Assembly: GCA_947647735.1 (NCBI GenBank)
Contig: CANSLJ010000001.1
Span: 124,001-188,000 of the forward strand
DNA: 64,000 nt
Source of the DNA: an uncultured bacterium
Lineage (GTDB): Bacteria; Bacillota; Clostridia; Lachnospirales; Lachnospiraceae
Direction: 5' to 3'
Shown here: in pieces, positions 44,049 through 52,210 of the stretch
Position numbering within the stretch: the first letter of the stretch is position 1
Layout: each line of letters begins with the position of its first letter
Notes under the pieces: generated by a model
Seen by the model: only the letters and a program-made list of their open reading frames with translations
Told to the model about the DNA's origin: nothing
Databases searched by the model: none
Program-made: the position numbers and the translations under genes

Positions 44049-45020
44049 CTACTTCCTCCCCGCCACTCCTCTCAAAATCCCATAAACCGCCGCAAACAAC
44101 ACCCCCGCCACAGGCCAGATGATCCAGCTTCTCCCAAAAGACTCCGTATAAAAACTATATCCCAGATAAAAAGCCGTCACGATCAGCCAGTAACTGCCCG
44201 GAAAATAAGACAACCTCCTGTTGACCTCCTTATTCTCCGATGTATACTCCTCACACTGTAGCAGCTTATCAAAACTCTTCTGCACCACACCGGCTTTCAC
44301 AATAAAATTCACGCCAATGGAAACAAACACAAGCACCACATTCACACAGCTTATCAGTACCAGATCTTCCTCGGAGAATGCTGCCGCCGCCAGCAGCGGA
44401 AGCGCGCCGATAATGCAGAAGACCACGCCTGTTGTGACAGAGGTCCGAAACCGCCCTGCAAAATCGCTCTTTCTTTTCTCCACAATACCTTCCACGCCGT
44501 ATTGCAATGAAAACTGTTCGCTTTCCAGAAATTTAAATTTATCCAGTTTCATCCCGTTAAAGATGCAGACCGCCACGCCCACCGCTACAAAGATCAGTAC
44601 GACTCCGATACCGAGCCCGGAAGCCCGATCCTCCAACACAGCGTTTCCCTCCGCAAACGCCAGCATCTGCAAGAGCACAACAGGACTTAAGATAAAGAGG
44701 GAGACCGCCAGCGCAAGCTTACCCGAAACCTCCTGTGACAACTTCATAAAAGTATCCGCTTCCTCCGCCGATACGATCCGCCCCTCGGGAACATCCTTCC
44801 CGACGGAAAGTTCCGCCTCCTCTATCTCATCTTTTAAAAGATAATCTGTACTGACGCCGAAGATCTCACTCATCTTTAAAATCTTATCCAGATCAGGAAT
44901 CGTCGCACCAACTTCCCACTTGGAAACAGATTGCCTGGAAATATCCAGCTTCTCCGCCAGTTCTTCCTGGGACCATCCCATTCTTTTTCGTAATGCTATA
45001 ATCTTTTCTGCCAATATCAT
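44049..45020 (-). CDS. XRE-family HTH regulator with a membrane domain
   Basis: A 323-residue protein. The N-terminal XRE helix-turn-helix (about 1-65) contains LRKRMGWSQEELAEKLDISRQSVSKWEVGATIPDLDKILKMSEIFGVSTDYLL. A linker of about 40 residues leads to six or seven hydrophobic segments (about 100-320). Such HTH-plus-membrane proteins are common in Firmicutes and probably report membrane or envelope conditions to nearby promoters, but targets are unknown. ATG 45020 has GAGG 6 bases upstream; two longer starts overlap this site. Confidence 0.82.
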   Translation of the reverse strand: MILAEKIIALRKRMGWSQEELAEKLDISRQSVSKWEVGATIPDLDKILKMSEIFGVSTDYLLKDEIEEAELSVGKDVPEGRIVSAEEADTFMKLSQEVSGKLALAVSLFILSPVVLLQMLAFAEGNAVLEDRASGLGIGVVLIFVAVGVAVCIFNGMKLDKFKFLESEQFSLQYGVEGIVEKRKSDFAGRFRTSVTTGVVFCIIGALPLLAAAAFSEEDLVLISCVNVVLVFVSIGVNFIVKAGVVQKSFDKLLQCEEYTSENKEVNRRLSYFPGSYWLIVTAFYLGYSFYTESFGRSWIIWPVAGVLFAAVYGILRGVAGRK

Positions 45021-45266
45021 ATTCATCCTCTTTTCTGTATTTTTCATTTTCCTCAGCGCCCTATCGGAATAACCTCATCCTACCGGAATCTGCGGGCGCA
45101 GACCACCAAATCGGGTTGGAAATTCCGCACCTGGCGGTTGCAATTCCCGTTTTTCCGCGCATCTATAGGATTTCATCTCCGCTACAGCCGCTAAACGCTC
45201 CAAAAATATGATCTTCTATCCCTTCAGGGCATTCTGCCGCCTGTTCTGCCAATCATCCTTCCTACG

Positions 45267-45295
45267 AAAAAGGCAGGCTGTCCATGCAGCCTGCC
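45267..45295 (-). terminator. Terminator of clpX
   Basis: A perfect 9-bp stem GGCAGGCTG/CAGCCTGCC (45272-45280 with 45287-45295), a 6-base loop and a T-run on the minus strand. It lies 21 bases after the clpX stop. The rest of 45021-45266 shows no gene. Confidence 0.88.
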
Positions 45296-45316
45296 CTGTC
45301 ATATTTCCATCTCTTC

Positions 45317-46885
45317 CTATTCTTTCACTTCATTCAGTTCCTCGATCCGCTGCACCGAATTGCTCCGAATATCAATAACAGGACCGCCTGTCCCCTCGAT
45401 ATACTCTCTTGTGATCGTCACCCTGCCGATATTGTCATCCTTCGGGATCTCATACATGATATCCAGCATAAACTCTTCGATCAACGCCCTGAGCGCTCTC
45501 GCACCGGTCTCCTTTTTCAGTGCCTTCTCCGCGATCGCCTCCAGGGAGCCTTCGTCAAACTCCAGCTTCACCTCATCCAGCTCAAGAAGCTTCTGATACT
45601 GCTTTAAAATAGCATTTTTCGGCTCCTTTAATATTTTTACCAGAGATTCCTTCGACAATCCGTCCAGCGTGAACAGGATCGGCAGACGCCCGATAAACTC
45701 CGGGATCATGCCGTACTTGCGCACATCCCCCACCGTCACCTTGCTGTGGATATTTTTATCTCTGTCAAACTTGTCCTTCAACTCCGCCTGATAACCGATA
45801 CCGGTCTGCTTTGACAGGCGTTGCTTGATGATCTCCTCCAGTCCCGGAAACGCTCCGCCGCAGATAAAGAGGATATTTCTTGTGTTCACTGTGGCAAGAG
45901 GCACCATGGCATTTTTGCTGTTCGCCCCCACCGGCACTTCTATCTCCGAACCTTCCAGCAACTTTAACAGGCCCTGCTGCACGGATTCCCCGCTGACATC
46001 CCGGGAATTGGTGTTCTTTTTCTTGGCGATCTTATCGATCTCGTCGATAAAGACAATACCGCTCTCCGCCTTCTCCACATCATTATCCGCCGCCGCAAGA
46101 AGCTTTGTGACCACGCTTTCGATATCGTCTCCGATATAGCCCGCCTCCGTCAAAGATGTGGCATCCGCAATAGCAAGAGGCACATCCAGAAGCCTCGCCA
46201 GCGTCTTTACCAGATAAGTCTTCCCGCAGCCTGTGGGCCCGATCATCAGCATATTGGATTTTTCAATCTCAATATCGTCCATGGTCCCTGTCGCCACCCG
46301 CTTATAATGGTTATAGACCGCCACGGATATGACTTTTTTTGCATGTTCCTGTCCGACCACATACTCGTCGAGCTGCGCCTTGATCTTGTGGGGCGCCGGG
46401 ATATCCTTGATATCGATCACAGGCTTGGACTTCTCTCCCTCTTTTTTCTTTTTGATCTTCTGCCTCTGAGGGATCCCGCCCATGTTCTGCAGATCCGCCA
46501 GATTGATAAAACTGATATTCGGGAACCCGTGAGTCGGTGCCTTTGTCCCTTTATCTCCGTCTTTCTTCTCCGGGTTATCTGTTTCTTCTTCATTTTCCAC
46601 AATTTCTGCTTTTTCAGGCTTCTTTTCTTCCTGCACAGCAGAATTTGTATTCCCTGCCTGGCCCGCCATACCGCTGAAATCATAAAAAGGCGGCATCATC
46701 CCCTGAAAATTAAACTGACTCATGGAATCCATAGTCTTATGCATGCAGTCATCACAGACACAGATATTATTCGGCAGCTTAAACATCCTGCCCGCTTTGC
46801 TCTCCGGCCTGTGGCAGATAAAGCAGACATCCTCGTAGCTGTTCTGCCCGTCATTATTTCCGTTTTTATTATCGTATTCCGTCAT
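45317..46885 (-). CDS. clpX: ATP-dependent protease ATPase ClpX with an enlarged linker
   Basis: A 522-residue AAA+ unfoldase that feeds substrates to ClpP. An N-terminal zinc-binding domain has four Cys (VCFIC and ICVCDDC). A linker of about 110 residues, rich in Met/Gln then Glu/Lys, separates it from the AAA+ core, where ordinary ClpX (about 420 residues) has a short one. The core holds LDEYVVGQEHAKKVISVAVYNHYKR, Walker A GPTGCGKTYL, pore loop TEAGYIGDD, Walker B VFIDEIDKI, and TGIGYQAEL at the ClpP-docking loop, where IGF is usual. The C-terminal domain (EFMLDIMYEIP) is intact. ATG 46885 has AGGAG 5 bases upstream. It follows the HtrA-type protease. Confidence 0.92.
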   Translation of the reverse strand: MTEYDNKNGNNDGQNSYEDVCFICHRPESKAGRMFKLPNNICVCDDCMHKTMDSMSQFNFQGMMPPFYDFSGMAGQAGNTNSAVQEEKKPEKAEIVENEEETDNPEKKDGDKGTKAPTHGFPNISFINLADLQNMGGIPQRQKIKKKKEGEKSKPVIDIKDIPAPHKIKAQLDEYVVGQEHAKKVISVAVYNHYKRVATGTMDDIEIEKSNMLMIGPTGCGKTYLVKTLARLLDVPLAIADATSLTEAGYIGDDIESVVTKLLAAADNDVEKAESGIVFIDEIDKIAKKKNTNSRDVSGESVQQGLLKLLEGSEIEVPVGANSKNAMVPLATVNTRNILFICGGAFPGLEEIIKQRLSKQTGIGYQAELKDKFDRDKNIHSKVTVGDVRKYGMIPEFIGRLPILFTLDGLSKESLVKILKEPKNAILKQYQKLLELDEVKLEFDEGSLEAIAEKALKKETGARALRALIEEFMLDIMYEIPKDDNIGRVTITREYIEGTGGPVIDIRSNSVQRIEELNEVKE

Positions 46886-46906
46886 ACGTTCTCCTATCTT
46901 AGTTCC

Positions 46907-46972
46907 GCATGAGTCCGGACAGTACACAAATGCCAGAAGACAAATTTTCCTGTGCACTGTCCGGACTCATGC
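46907..46972. repeat. Long inverted repeat between the HtrA-type gene and clpX
   Basis: A perfect 17-bp inverted repeat (46907-46923 with 46956-46972, arm GCATGAGTCCGGACAGT), extendable to 22 bp with one mismatch, encloses a loop of about 22-32 bases. No T-run follows on the minus strand, so it is not a typical intrinsic terminator. It sits between a stop codon and the clpX ribosome binding site. Confidence 0.8.
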
Positions 46973-46985
46973 TGTTATCAAAATT

Positions 46986-48638
46986 TCATTTTCTCCCCAG
47001 CTTCACCGCGATCACCTGAGACTGGTACTCTCCCTGCTCATAGCGCATGATCTCGACATCCACGATCTCACCCACCGGATAATACCGCAGCATCTCCGAC
47101 AGTTCATCCATCGTCCCCACAGGCACCTCATTCAGGGATACGATCACATCGCCCTTCCTGATGCCTGCCTGATCTGCAGGGCCTTCTTCGTTCACATCCC
47201 TCACATATACGCCGTCCGGAATACCATACTCTTCCGCCTGTCTGCGCTCCACATTCGAGCAGCTGATCCCCAGATATCCGCTCTCGCTCTCTCTCAGCCT
47301 CTCCCGGATCTCCCGCTTTTTCAGATTATCCAGTACAGGGATCGCATCAGAGATCGGAATCGCATAGCACATGCCCTCCACATCCACCGAACTGATCGTC
47401 ATTGTATTAATGCCCACAACTTCACCGGAGGCATTGATCAGCACGCCGCCGGAACAGCCTGGATTCATAAACGCCGTGGTCTGAATCATGACACGATCGT
47501 CAGAACCGTACTGGTTTCCCATCTCGTCATATCCGCCGCCCACCGGCATATTTGTCGCACTGATGATGCCTGTCGTCACAGATTGTCCGAGCAGCAGCGC
47601 GTTTCCGATGGATATGACCGCCTGGCCCGCCCGCAGCGAAGTGGAATCTCCAAGCTTTGCAACTGCGATCGCTCCTTTTGTCTCCTCCGGGATATCCTCC
47701 AGCCGAACCGCGATCACCGCCACATCAAGGTCATTATCGTACCCCTTTACCATGGCATCTGTCTTAGTCTCATCCACAAAAGATACCGTCAGGTCCTCCG
47801 AATCCGCTATGACATGTGCATTTGTTGCAATCAGTAACTCCGTCTCGTTTTCTCCGATGATAAAACCGGACCCGCCGCCATCATATTTCTCATCATCCCA
47901 GTAGTAACTGCTGTAGGTATACACCGCATTGACGCTGACCACAGTGGGCATGATCTTTTCCACCAGATCTGACACATCCGTCAGGTTGCCGGAAGCAGGT
48001 TTTATCGCCTCCTCTGAAGCCTCCGCCGTCTCGTCCAGATCCACCTCGGAAATCTGCGGGTTTTCAGGCTGTGCCGCAGCCTGCTGGGCTTCCTCTTCCC
48101 TTCCGCCATATAGATTCGCCGCGAAGTAGATCCCGCCGACACAGAGCGACAGAAGTGCCACAATACAGACCGTCAGCAATACTTTTTTCCCTGAACCATT
48201 CTTCTTTCCTCCGCTATCGCCGCCCGCACTGCCCTGCGTTCCATAACCTCCCGGCTGATAACCGCCCTGATAGCCATAGGGATTTCCCTGCTGCATATTT
48301 CCATAGTTCTGGTTCGGATAATTATTATAATTGTTTCCGTTCCTCCTGCTATGATCGTTCCCGTAATATCTCTGATTCTGCCAGTTGTTCTGATAAGGAT
48401 TCTGATAGCCGTAGTATCCCTGTCCCGTTTGTTGTCCGGGCATCTGATTCCGTGGATCCGGCATTCCCGGCTGTCCATGAGCGGACTGCGCCTGCTGCCC
48501 CGACACTCCCGGCTGTCCTGTCATCTGCCTCGCCTCAGCGCTATTCTCTGCGTTTTGTTCTTTTTCCCCTGAATGTTCTGTTGAATCCGTCACATTCTTT
48601 AATTCTTTGTCTTTCTTTTTCTGTTCCTTCTCACTCAT
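46986..48638 (-). CDS. HtrA/DegP-like membrane serine protease with PDZ domain
   Basis: A 550-residue protease. Residues 1-150 are a cytoplasmic low-complexity tail very rich in Gln, Asn, Gly and Tyr (NPYQNNWQNQRYYGN, YGYQGGYQPGGYGTQ). One membrane helix follows (VLLTVCIVALLSLCVGGIYFAA), then a trypsin-like domain with His in IATNAHVIADS, Asp in NDLDVAVIAV and Ser in MNPGCSGGVLINASG. The last motif has Cys where GNSGG is usual. A C-terminal PDZ domain holds GVYVRDVNEEGPADQAGIRKGDVIVSLNEVPV. It should act outside the membrane in protein quality control. GAGGAAAG precedes the ATG. clpX follows. Confidence 0.9.
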   Translation of the reverse strand: MSEKEQKKKDKELKNVTDSTEHSGEKEQNAENSAEARQMTGQPGVSGQQAQSAHGQPGMPDPRNQMPGQQTGQGYYGYQNPYQNNWQNQRYYGNDHSRRNGNNYNNYPNQNYGNMQQGNPYGYQGGYQPGGYGTQGSAGGDSGGKKNGSGKKVLLTVCIVALLSLCVGGIYFAANLYGGREEEAQQAAAQPENPQISEVDLDETAEASEEAIKPASGNLTDVSDLVEKIMPTVVSVNAVYTYSSYYWDDEKYDGGGSGFIIGENETELLIATNAHVIADSEDLTVSFVDETKTDAMVKGYDNDLDVAVIAVRLEDIPEETKGAIAVAKLGDSTSLRAGQAVISIGNALLLGQSVTTGIISATNMPVGGGYDEMGNQYGSDDRVMIQTTAFMNPGCSGGVLINASGEVVGINTMTISSVDVEGMCYAIPISDAIPVLDNLKKREIRERLRESESGYLGISCSNVERRQAEEYGIPDGVYVRDVNEEGPADQAGIRKGDVIVSLNEVPVGTMDELSEMLRYYPVGEIVDVEIMRYEQGEYQSQVIAVKLGRK

Positions 48639-48670
48639 TTTCTTTCCTCAGTCTGATCAGTAACTCCCTT

Positions 48671-48922
48671 TTAATATCTTTTATATACATCCCCACGATT
48701 GTCAATGTTTTCTATTGATATAATACTGATCGTTTCATCAATGCTATACAAAACCCTTATGTTTCCAACTCTCATGCGATACATATCATATCCCTGCATC
48801 TTTTTTATATCTGTTCCCCCGGGAAGCTGATTTATCGCCAGCAACAATCTTTCCTGTGTTTTTCTGTCCTGCCTCCTCAAAAACTTTACAGCCGCCTTTT
48901 GAAACACGATTTTATACTTCAT
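48671..48922 (-). CDS. RelE/ParE-type toxin
   Basis: An 83-residue basic protein of the RelE/ParE superfamily (MKYKIVFQKAAVKFLRRQDR, LPGGTDIKKMQGYDMYRMRV and GNIRVLYSIDETISIISIENI). The conserved core pattern YRMRVGNIRVLYSID and a C-terminal aromatic tail (GDVYKRY) fit mRNA-cleaving toxins. Its start overlaps the antitoxin stop as ATGA, the normal antitoxin-first arrangement. Confidence 0.85.
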   Translation of the reverse strand: MKYKIVFQKAAVKFLRRQDRKTQERLLLAINQLPGGTDIKKMQGYDMYRMRVGNIRVLYSIDETISIISIENIDNRGDVYKRY

Positions 48923-49137
48923 ATTTTTATCCCCAACTCAGATGCAAGCGCCTCCATACGTATACCCTGGCCATCATTTTCCTTTTCCGCCTCTGCTATC
49001 ATCCGCAGATCCCATTCATCCGGTTCTATCGTTTCCCCCGCATAGGCTTTCAAACTTTCCAATACGTCAATAACAAAAATAAGTTTTTGCTCCGGAATAT
49101 CCTCTATCAGCTGTATTACTCTCTCTTTATTACTCAT
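48919..49137 (-). CDS. Antitoxin of the RelE-type pair
   Basis: A 72-residue acidic protein (MSNKERVIQLIEDIPEQKLI, then FVIDVLESLKAYAGETIEPD) of the DUF2281/RelB-like antitoxin type. The N-terminal helices dimerise and the C-terminal acidic tail should bind the toxin. ATG 49137 has GGAGAGG 6 bases upstream; a longer frame to 49170 lacks a site. It is coupled by a 4-base overlap to the toxin and sits between glmS and the HtrA-type gene. Confidence 0.78.
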   Translation of the reverse strand: MSNKERVIQLIEDIPEQKLIFVIDVLESLKAYAGETIEPDEWDLRMIAEAEKENDGQGIRMEALASELGIKI

Positions 49138-49174
49138 ACTGTGCCTCTCCAATACATAATAAAATATCACATTT

Positions 49175-51001
49175 TCACTCTACCGTCACCGACTTCGCCA
49201 GATTCCTCGGCTTATCCACATCGCATCCGCGCCCCACAGCCACATAGTACCCGAACAGCTGCAGCGGTATGATCGCCAGCGAATTCGCAAATACCGGCGC
49301 CGTCTCCGGAATATAGATCACATAATCCGCCGCCCTTTCGATCTCCCGGTTATCCTCTCCCGTCACCGCCATGACAAAGGCTCCCCGCGCCTTGACCTCC
49401 ACGATATTGCTGATCATCTTCTGATACAGCTCCGGCTGGGTGGACACCGCCGTCACCAGCGTCCCGTCCTCGATCAGGGAGATCGTGCCATGCTTTAACT
49501 CCCCCGCCGCATAGGCTTCCGAATGGATATAGGAAATCTCCTTCAGTTTCAGTGACCCCTCCAGTGAGATCGCATAATCGATGCCTCTGCCGATAAAGAA
49601 AATATCCTTTGCCGCCAGATAACGGTTTGCAAATTTCTGGATCTGTTCCTTTGTGTTGAGCAGCCTCTCTATCTGATGCGGAAGCCTCTCCATACACCCC
49701 AGCAGATGCGCGAATTCTTTCTCCTCCACGCATCCCTTCACCTTCGCAAACTTGAGTGCCAGCAGGTAGAGCGCCACAAGCTGAGCGCTGTACGCCTTGG
49801 TCGTCGCCACCGCGATCTCCGGGCCCGCCCAGGTATACATGACATTATCCGCTTCTCTGGCTATGGAACTGCCCACCACATTGACAATGCCGAGGATCTG
49901 GAATCCCCGCTTTTTCGCTTCCCTGAGCGCCGCCAGAGTATCAGCAGTCTCCCCCGACTGGCTGATCACAATGACCATGGCACCCTCCTCCAGAATCGGG
50001 TCCCGATACCTGAACTCCGACGCCAGATCCACCTCCACCGGAATCCGCGCCAGATTTTCTATCACATACTTTCCGGTCACACCGGCATGATAAGCGGAAC
50101 CGCACGCCACAATATGGATCTTCCTCACCGCCCTGAGCTCCTCATCGCTCATGTGCAGCTCTTCTATCTCAATATCTCCCTTTTTCATCCGGGGACTGAT
50201 CGTATCCGTGACAGTTTTCGGCTGTTCGTACATTTCCTTTAACATGAAATGCTCATAACCCGCCTTCTCCGCCGCATCCGCATCCCAATCGATCAGAACG
50301 GACTCCTTCCGGATCTCCTCCTCATCGATATTGTAAAAATGCATATGGCTCGCATGCAGCTTTACGATCTCCTGATTGTCCACATAGGTAACCTGGCGGG
50401 TATATTTCAAGATCGCCGGCACATCCGACGCGATAAAGCACCCCTCTTCATTCTGCCCTACTATCAGCGGACTATCCTTCCTCGCCGCAAACAACGTATC
50501 CGGATGTTCGGCAAACAGGATCCCCAGCGCATAAGAACCCTCCACACGCCGCAGCATACGGAAGATCGCCTCCATGGGATTTCCCTTATAATAGTAATCC
50601 AGAAGATGCGCCAGCACCTCCGTGTCCGTCTCCGACACGAACACATACCCCTTCTTTTCCAGAAACTTCTTCAACTGCAGATAATTTTCAATGATCCCGT
50701 TATGAACGACCGATATGGTCTCCTTCTGGTTAAAATGGGGATGCGCATTCTCGTTGCTGGGCACCCCGTGGGTCGCCCATCTGGTATGCCCGATCCCGCA
50801 AAGCCCCGGCATATCCACACCGCCTCTGGTCAGATTCTCCAGCACCTTCAGCCTGCCGATCGATTTTTTATAATTGATATTCTCTCCGTCAAAAACCGCG
50901 ATCCCTGCCGAATCATACCCTCTGTACTCCAGTCTTGACAATCCGTCCAAAATCACCGGCGCCGCCTGCTTACTCCCTATATATCCGACAATACCACACA
51001 T
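49175..51001 (-). CDS. glmS: Glutamine-fructose-6-phosphate aminotransferase
   Basis: A 608-residue enzyme making glucosamine-6-phosphate, the first step toward UDP-GlcNAc for peptidoglycan and envelope glycans. The N-terminal glutaminase domain begins MCGIVGYIGSKQAAPVILDG, with Cys2 as nucleophile, and has GIGHTRWATHG. Two SIS isomerase domains carry CGSAYHAGVTGKYVIENLARIPV, ISQSGETADTLAALREAK and IGRGIDYAISLEGSLKLKEISYIHSEAYAAGELKHG. The C terminus DKPRNLAKSVTVE is standard. GGGAAAGGA lies before the ATG. Only 49 bases separate it from the upstream glycosyltransferase gene, leaving no room for a glmS ribozyme. Confidence 0.96.
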   Translation of the reverse strand: MCGIVGYIGSKQAAPVILDGLSRLEYRGYDSAGIAVFDGENINYKKSIGRLKVLENLTRGGVDMPGLCGIGHTRWATHGVPSNENAHPHFNQKETISVVHNGIIENYLQLKKFLEKKGYVFVSETDTEVLAHLLDYYYKGNPMEAIFRMLRRVEGSYALGILFAEHPDTLFAARKDSPLIVGQNEEGCFIASDVPAILKYTRQVTYVDNQEIVKLHASHMHFYNIDEEEIRKESVLIDWDADAAEKAGYEHFMLKEMYEQPKTVTDTISPRMKKGDIEIEELHMSDEELRAVRKIHIVACGSAYHAGVTGKYVIENLARIPVEVDLASEFRYRDPILEEGAMVIVISQSGETADTLAALREAKKRGFQILGIVNVVGSSIAREADNVMYTWAGPEIAVATTKAYSAQLVALYLLALKFAKVKGCVEEKEFAHLLGCMERLPHQIERLLNTKEQIQKFANRYLAAKDIFFIGRGIDYAISLEGSLKLKEISYIHSEAYAAGELKHGTISLIEDGTLVTAVSTQPELYQKMISNIVEVKARGAFVMAVTGEDNREIERAADYVIYIPETAPVFANSLAIIPLQLFGYYVAVGRGCDVDKPRNLAKSVTVE

Positions 51002-51050
51002 AACATTCCTTTCCCGATATCCTGATCTATACCACAGCCGGAGTTTGCTG

Positions 51051-51989
51051 TTATCCCCTGTTCTGATACCAATACCCCTTGTTCATAGTATATTTCAAAA
51101 TCCGCCTGAATGACAGCCTTTTATAATTTTTTCCCAATTTATACCCTAAAAATTTATAAACACTGGTAATACACATCGGCAGTATCAATCTACCCTCGCC
51201 TTCCTTCCTCAGATATTCCGCCGTCCGCTTCACCAGCTTAATCCCCTCCGACTCAGAAGGAACGCCCTCAAACACCTCCGGATGGTCCGCCTGGGAAACC
51301 CCCAGATCAAAATTTCTGCGGAACTGCTCCTTATTTGTATACTGATGAGAATGGATCACCTCCGCGTCCGCCGCATAGGCGATCCGGTAACCCGCCCTGA
51401 TACAGCCCGCCGCATAGATCATATCCTCATTAAAGATCGCGCGCTTCACAAAGCCGCCCTGCTTATCATAAATATCCCGCCGATATGCCGCACAGACGTT
51501 GGAACAGAAAAAAGTTTTGATCCCCAGTTCCGCTATATCCGCCTCCGATTTCACTCTGCTCACCGCCGGATAATTAAATTCCCTTGTAAAACGCTCCACA
51601 GGCCCCGCTTCCTTCCGGGGAAGCTGCCTCCCATAGGAGACCGCGATACCCGGATCCGAAAGAGGCGCTATCAGGCGCTCCAGCAAAAATTCATCCGCCG
51701 GCATAGCGTCGTTCGTCATCATCACAAAAACAGGAGCCTGCGATTTTTTTACCGCATCCCGCCTTGTCCTGCCATGATCAAATTCCATTTTGGAAATATG
51801 CCATACCTTAACATTTTCATAGCGTTTCCGCCGTGGGTGGTCATACTGAAATGCCTCCCAGTATTTCTGTTCCGTATTAAATAATAAGATCCGGTGCACC
51901 GGTATGCTCTGGTGCTCCAGTCTGTCGATCAGTTCCACAAATTCCGCTCCCGGCTTATAGACCGGAATAATGACGTCTACTTCCTGCAT
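51051..51989 (-). CDS. Glycosyltransferase family 2 (rhamnosyltransferase-like)
   Basis: A 312-residue GT2 enzyme. The N terminus VDVIIPVYKPGAEFVELIDRL, MEFDHGRTRRDAVKKSQAPV, and MMTNDAMPADEFLLERLIAPL (the DxD-equivalent region) resemble dTDP-rhamnosyltransferases of RfbF/RgpB type. FNEDMIYAAGCIRAGYRIAYAADAEVIHSHQYT supplies the acceptor-site acidic residue and His. It would add a sugar to an envelope polysaccharide. It lies directly upstream of glmS and downstream of the LCP ligase and a compound hairpin. Confidence 0.88.
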   Translation of the reverse strand: MQEVDVIIPVYKPGAEFVELIDRLEHQSIPVHRILLFNTEQKYWEAFQYDHPRRKRYENVKVWHISKMEFDHGRTRRDAVKKSQAPVFVMMTNDAMPADEFLLERLIAPLSDPGIAVSYGRQLPRKEAGPVERFTREFNYPAVSRVKSEADIAELGIKTFFCSNVCAAYRRDIYDKQGGFVKRAIFNEDMIYAAGCIRAGYRIAYAADAEVIHSHQYTNKEQFRRNFDLGVSQADHPEVFEGVPSESEGIKLVKRTAEYLRKEGEGRLILPMCITSVYKFLGYKLGKNYKRLSFRRILKYTMNKGYWYQNRG

Positions 51990-52031
51990 AATTCTGTCTT
52001 TCCTGTTTTGTTAACGATTAGCTGTCTCTAA

Positions 52032-52129
52032 AAGAGTATATCATGTCCTCCGGACATGATGCGCTTTGCGATGCACACTCGCTTCGCTCGGCGCTGATAT
52101 AATATCTGGCGATATTATACCATACTCTT
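52032..52129. repeat. Compound palindromic intergenic element
   Basis: An outer 8-bp pair AAGAGTAT/ATACTCTT (52032-52039 with 52122-52129) encloses two perfect 9-bp hairpins: ATCATGTCC/GGACATGAT (52040-52048 with 52052-52060) and TATAATATC/GATATTATA (52098-52106 with 52111-52119). Between them is a GCGC-rich arm (52061-52095). It looks like a REP/MITE-like structured repeat and lies between the LCP gene and the GT2 gene. Confidence 0.75.
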
Positions 52130-52143
52130 CAGCATTTTGCACA

Positions 52144-52204
52144 TAAAAAGTCAGACCGCAAAGCCTTACTCTTGCAGGCCCCGCTGTCTGACTTCTTTGT
52201 CCTT
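52144..52204 (-). terminator. Terminator of the LCP gene
   Basis: A 9-bp stem AAGTCAGAC/GTCTGACTT (52148-52156 with 52196-52204) with an internal GC-rich loop, followed on the minus strand by TTTTT. It starts 7 bases after the LCP stop codon. Confidence 0.7.
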
Positions 52205-52210
52205 ATTTTA

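Noticed and set aside
50999..51050. Possible glmS ribozyme in the glmS leader
   Set aside because: The gap is only 49 bases and shows no ribozyme core; the upstream DNA codes for a glycosyltransferase.
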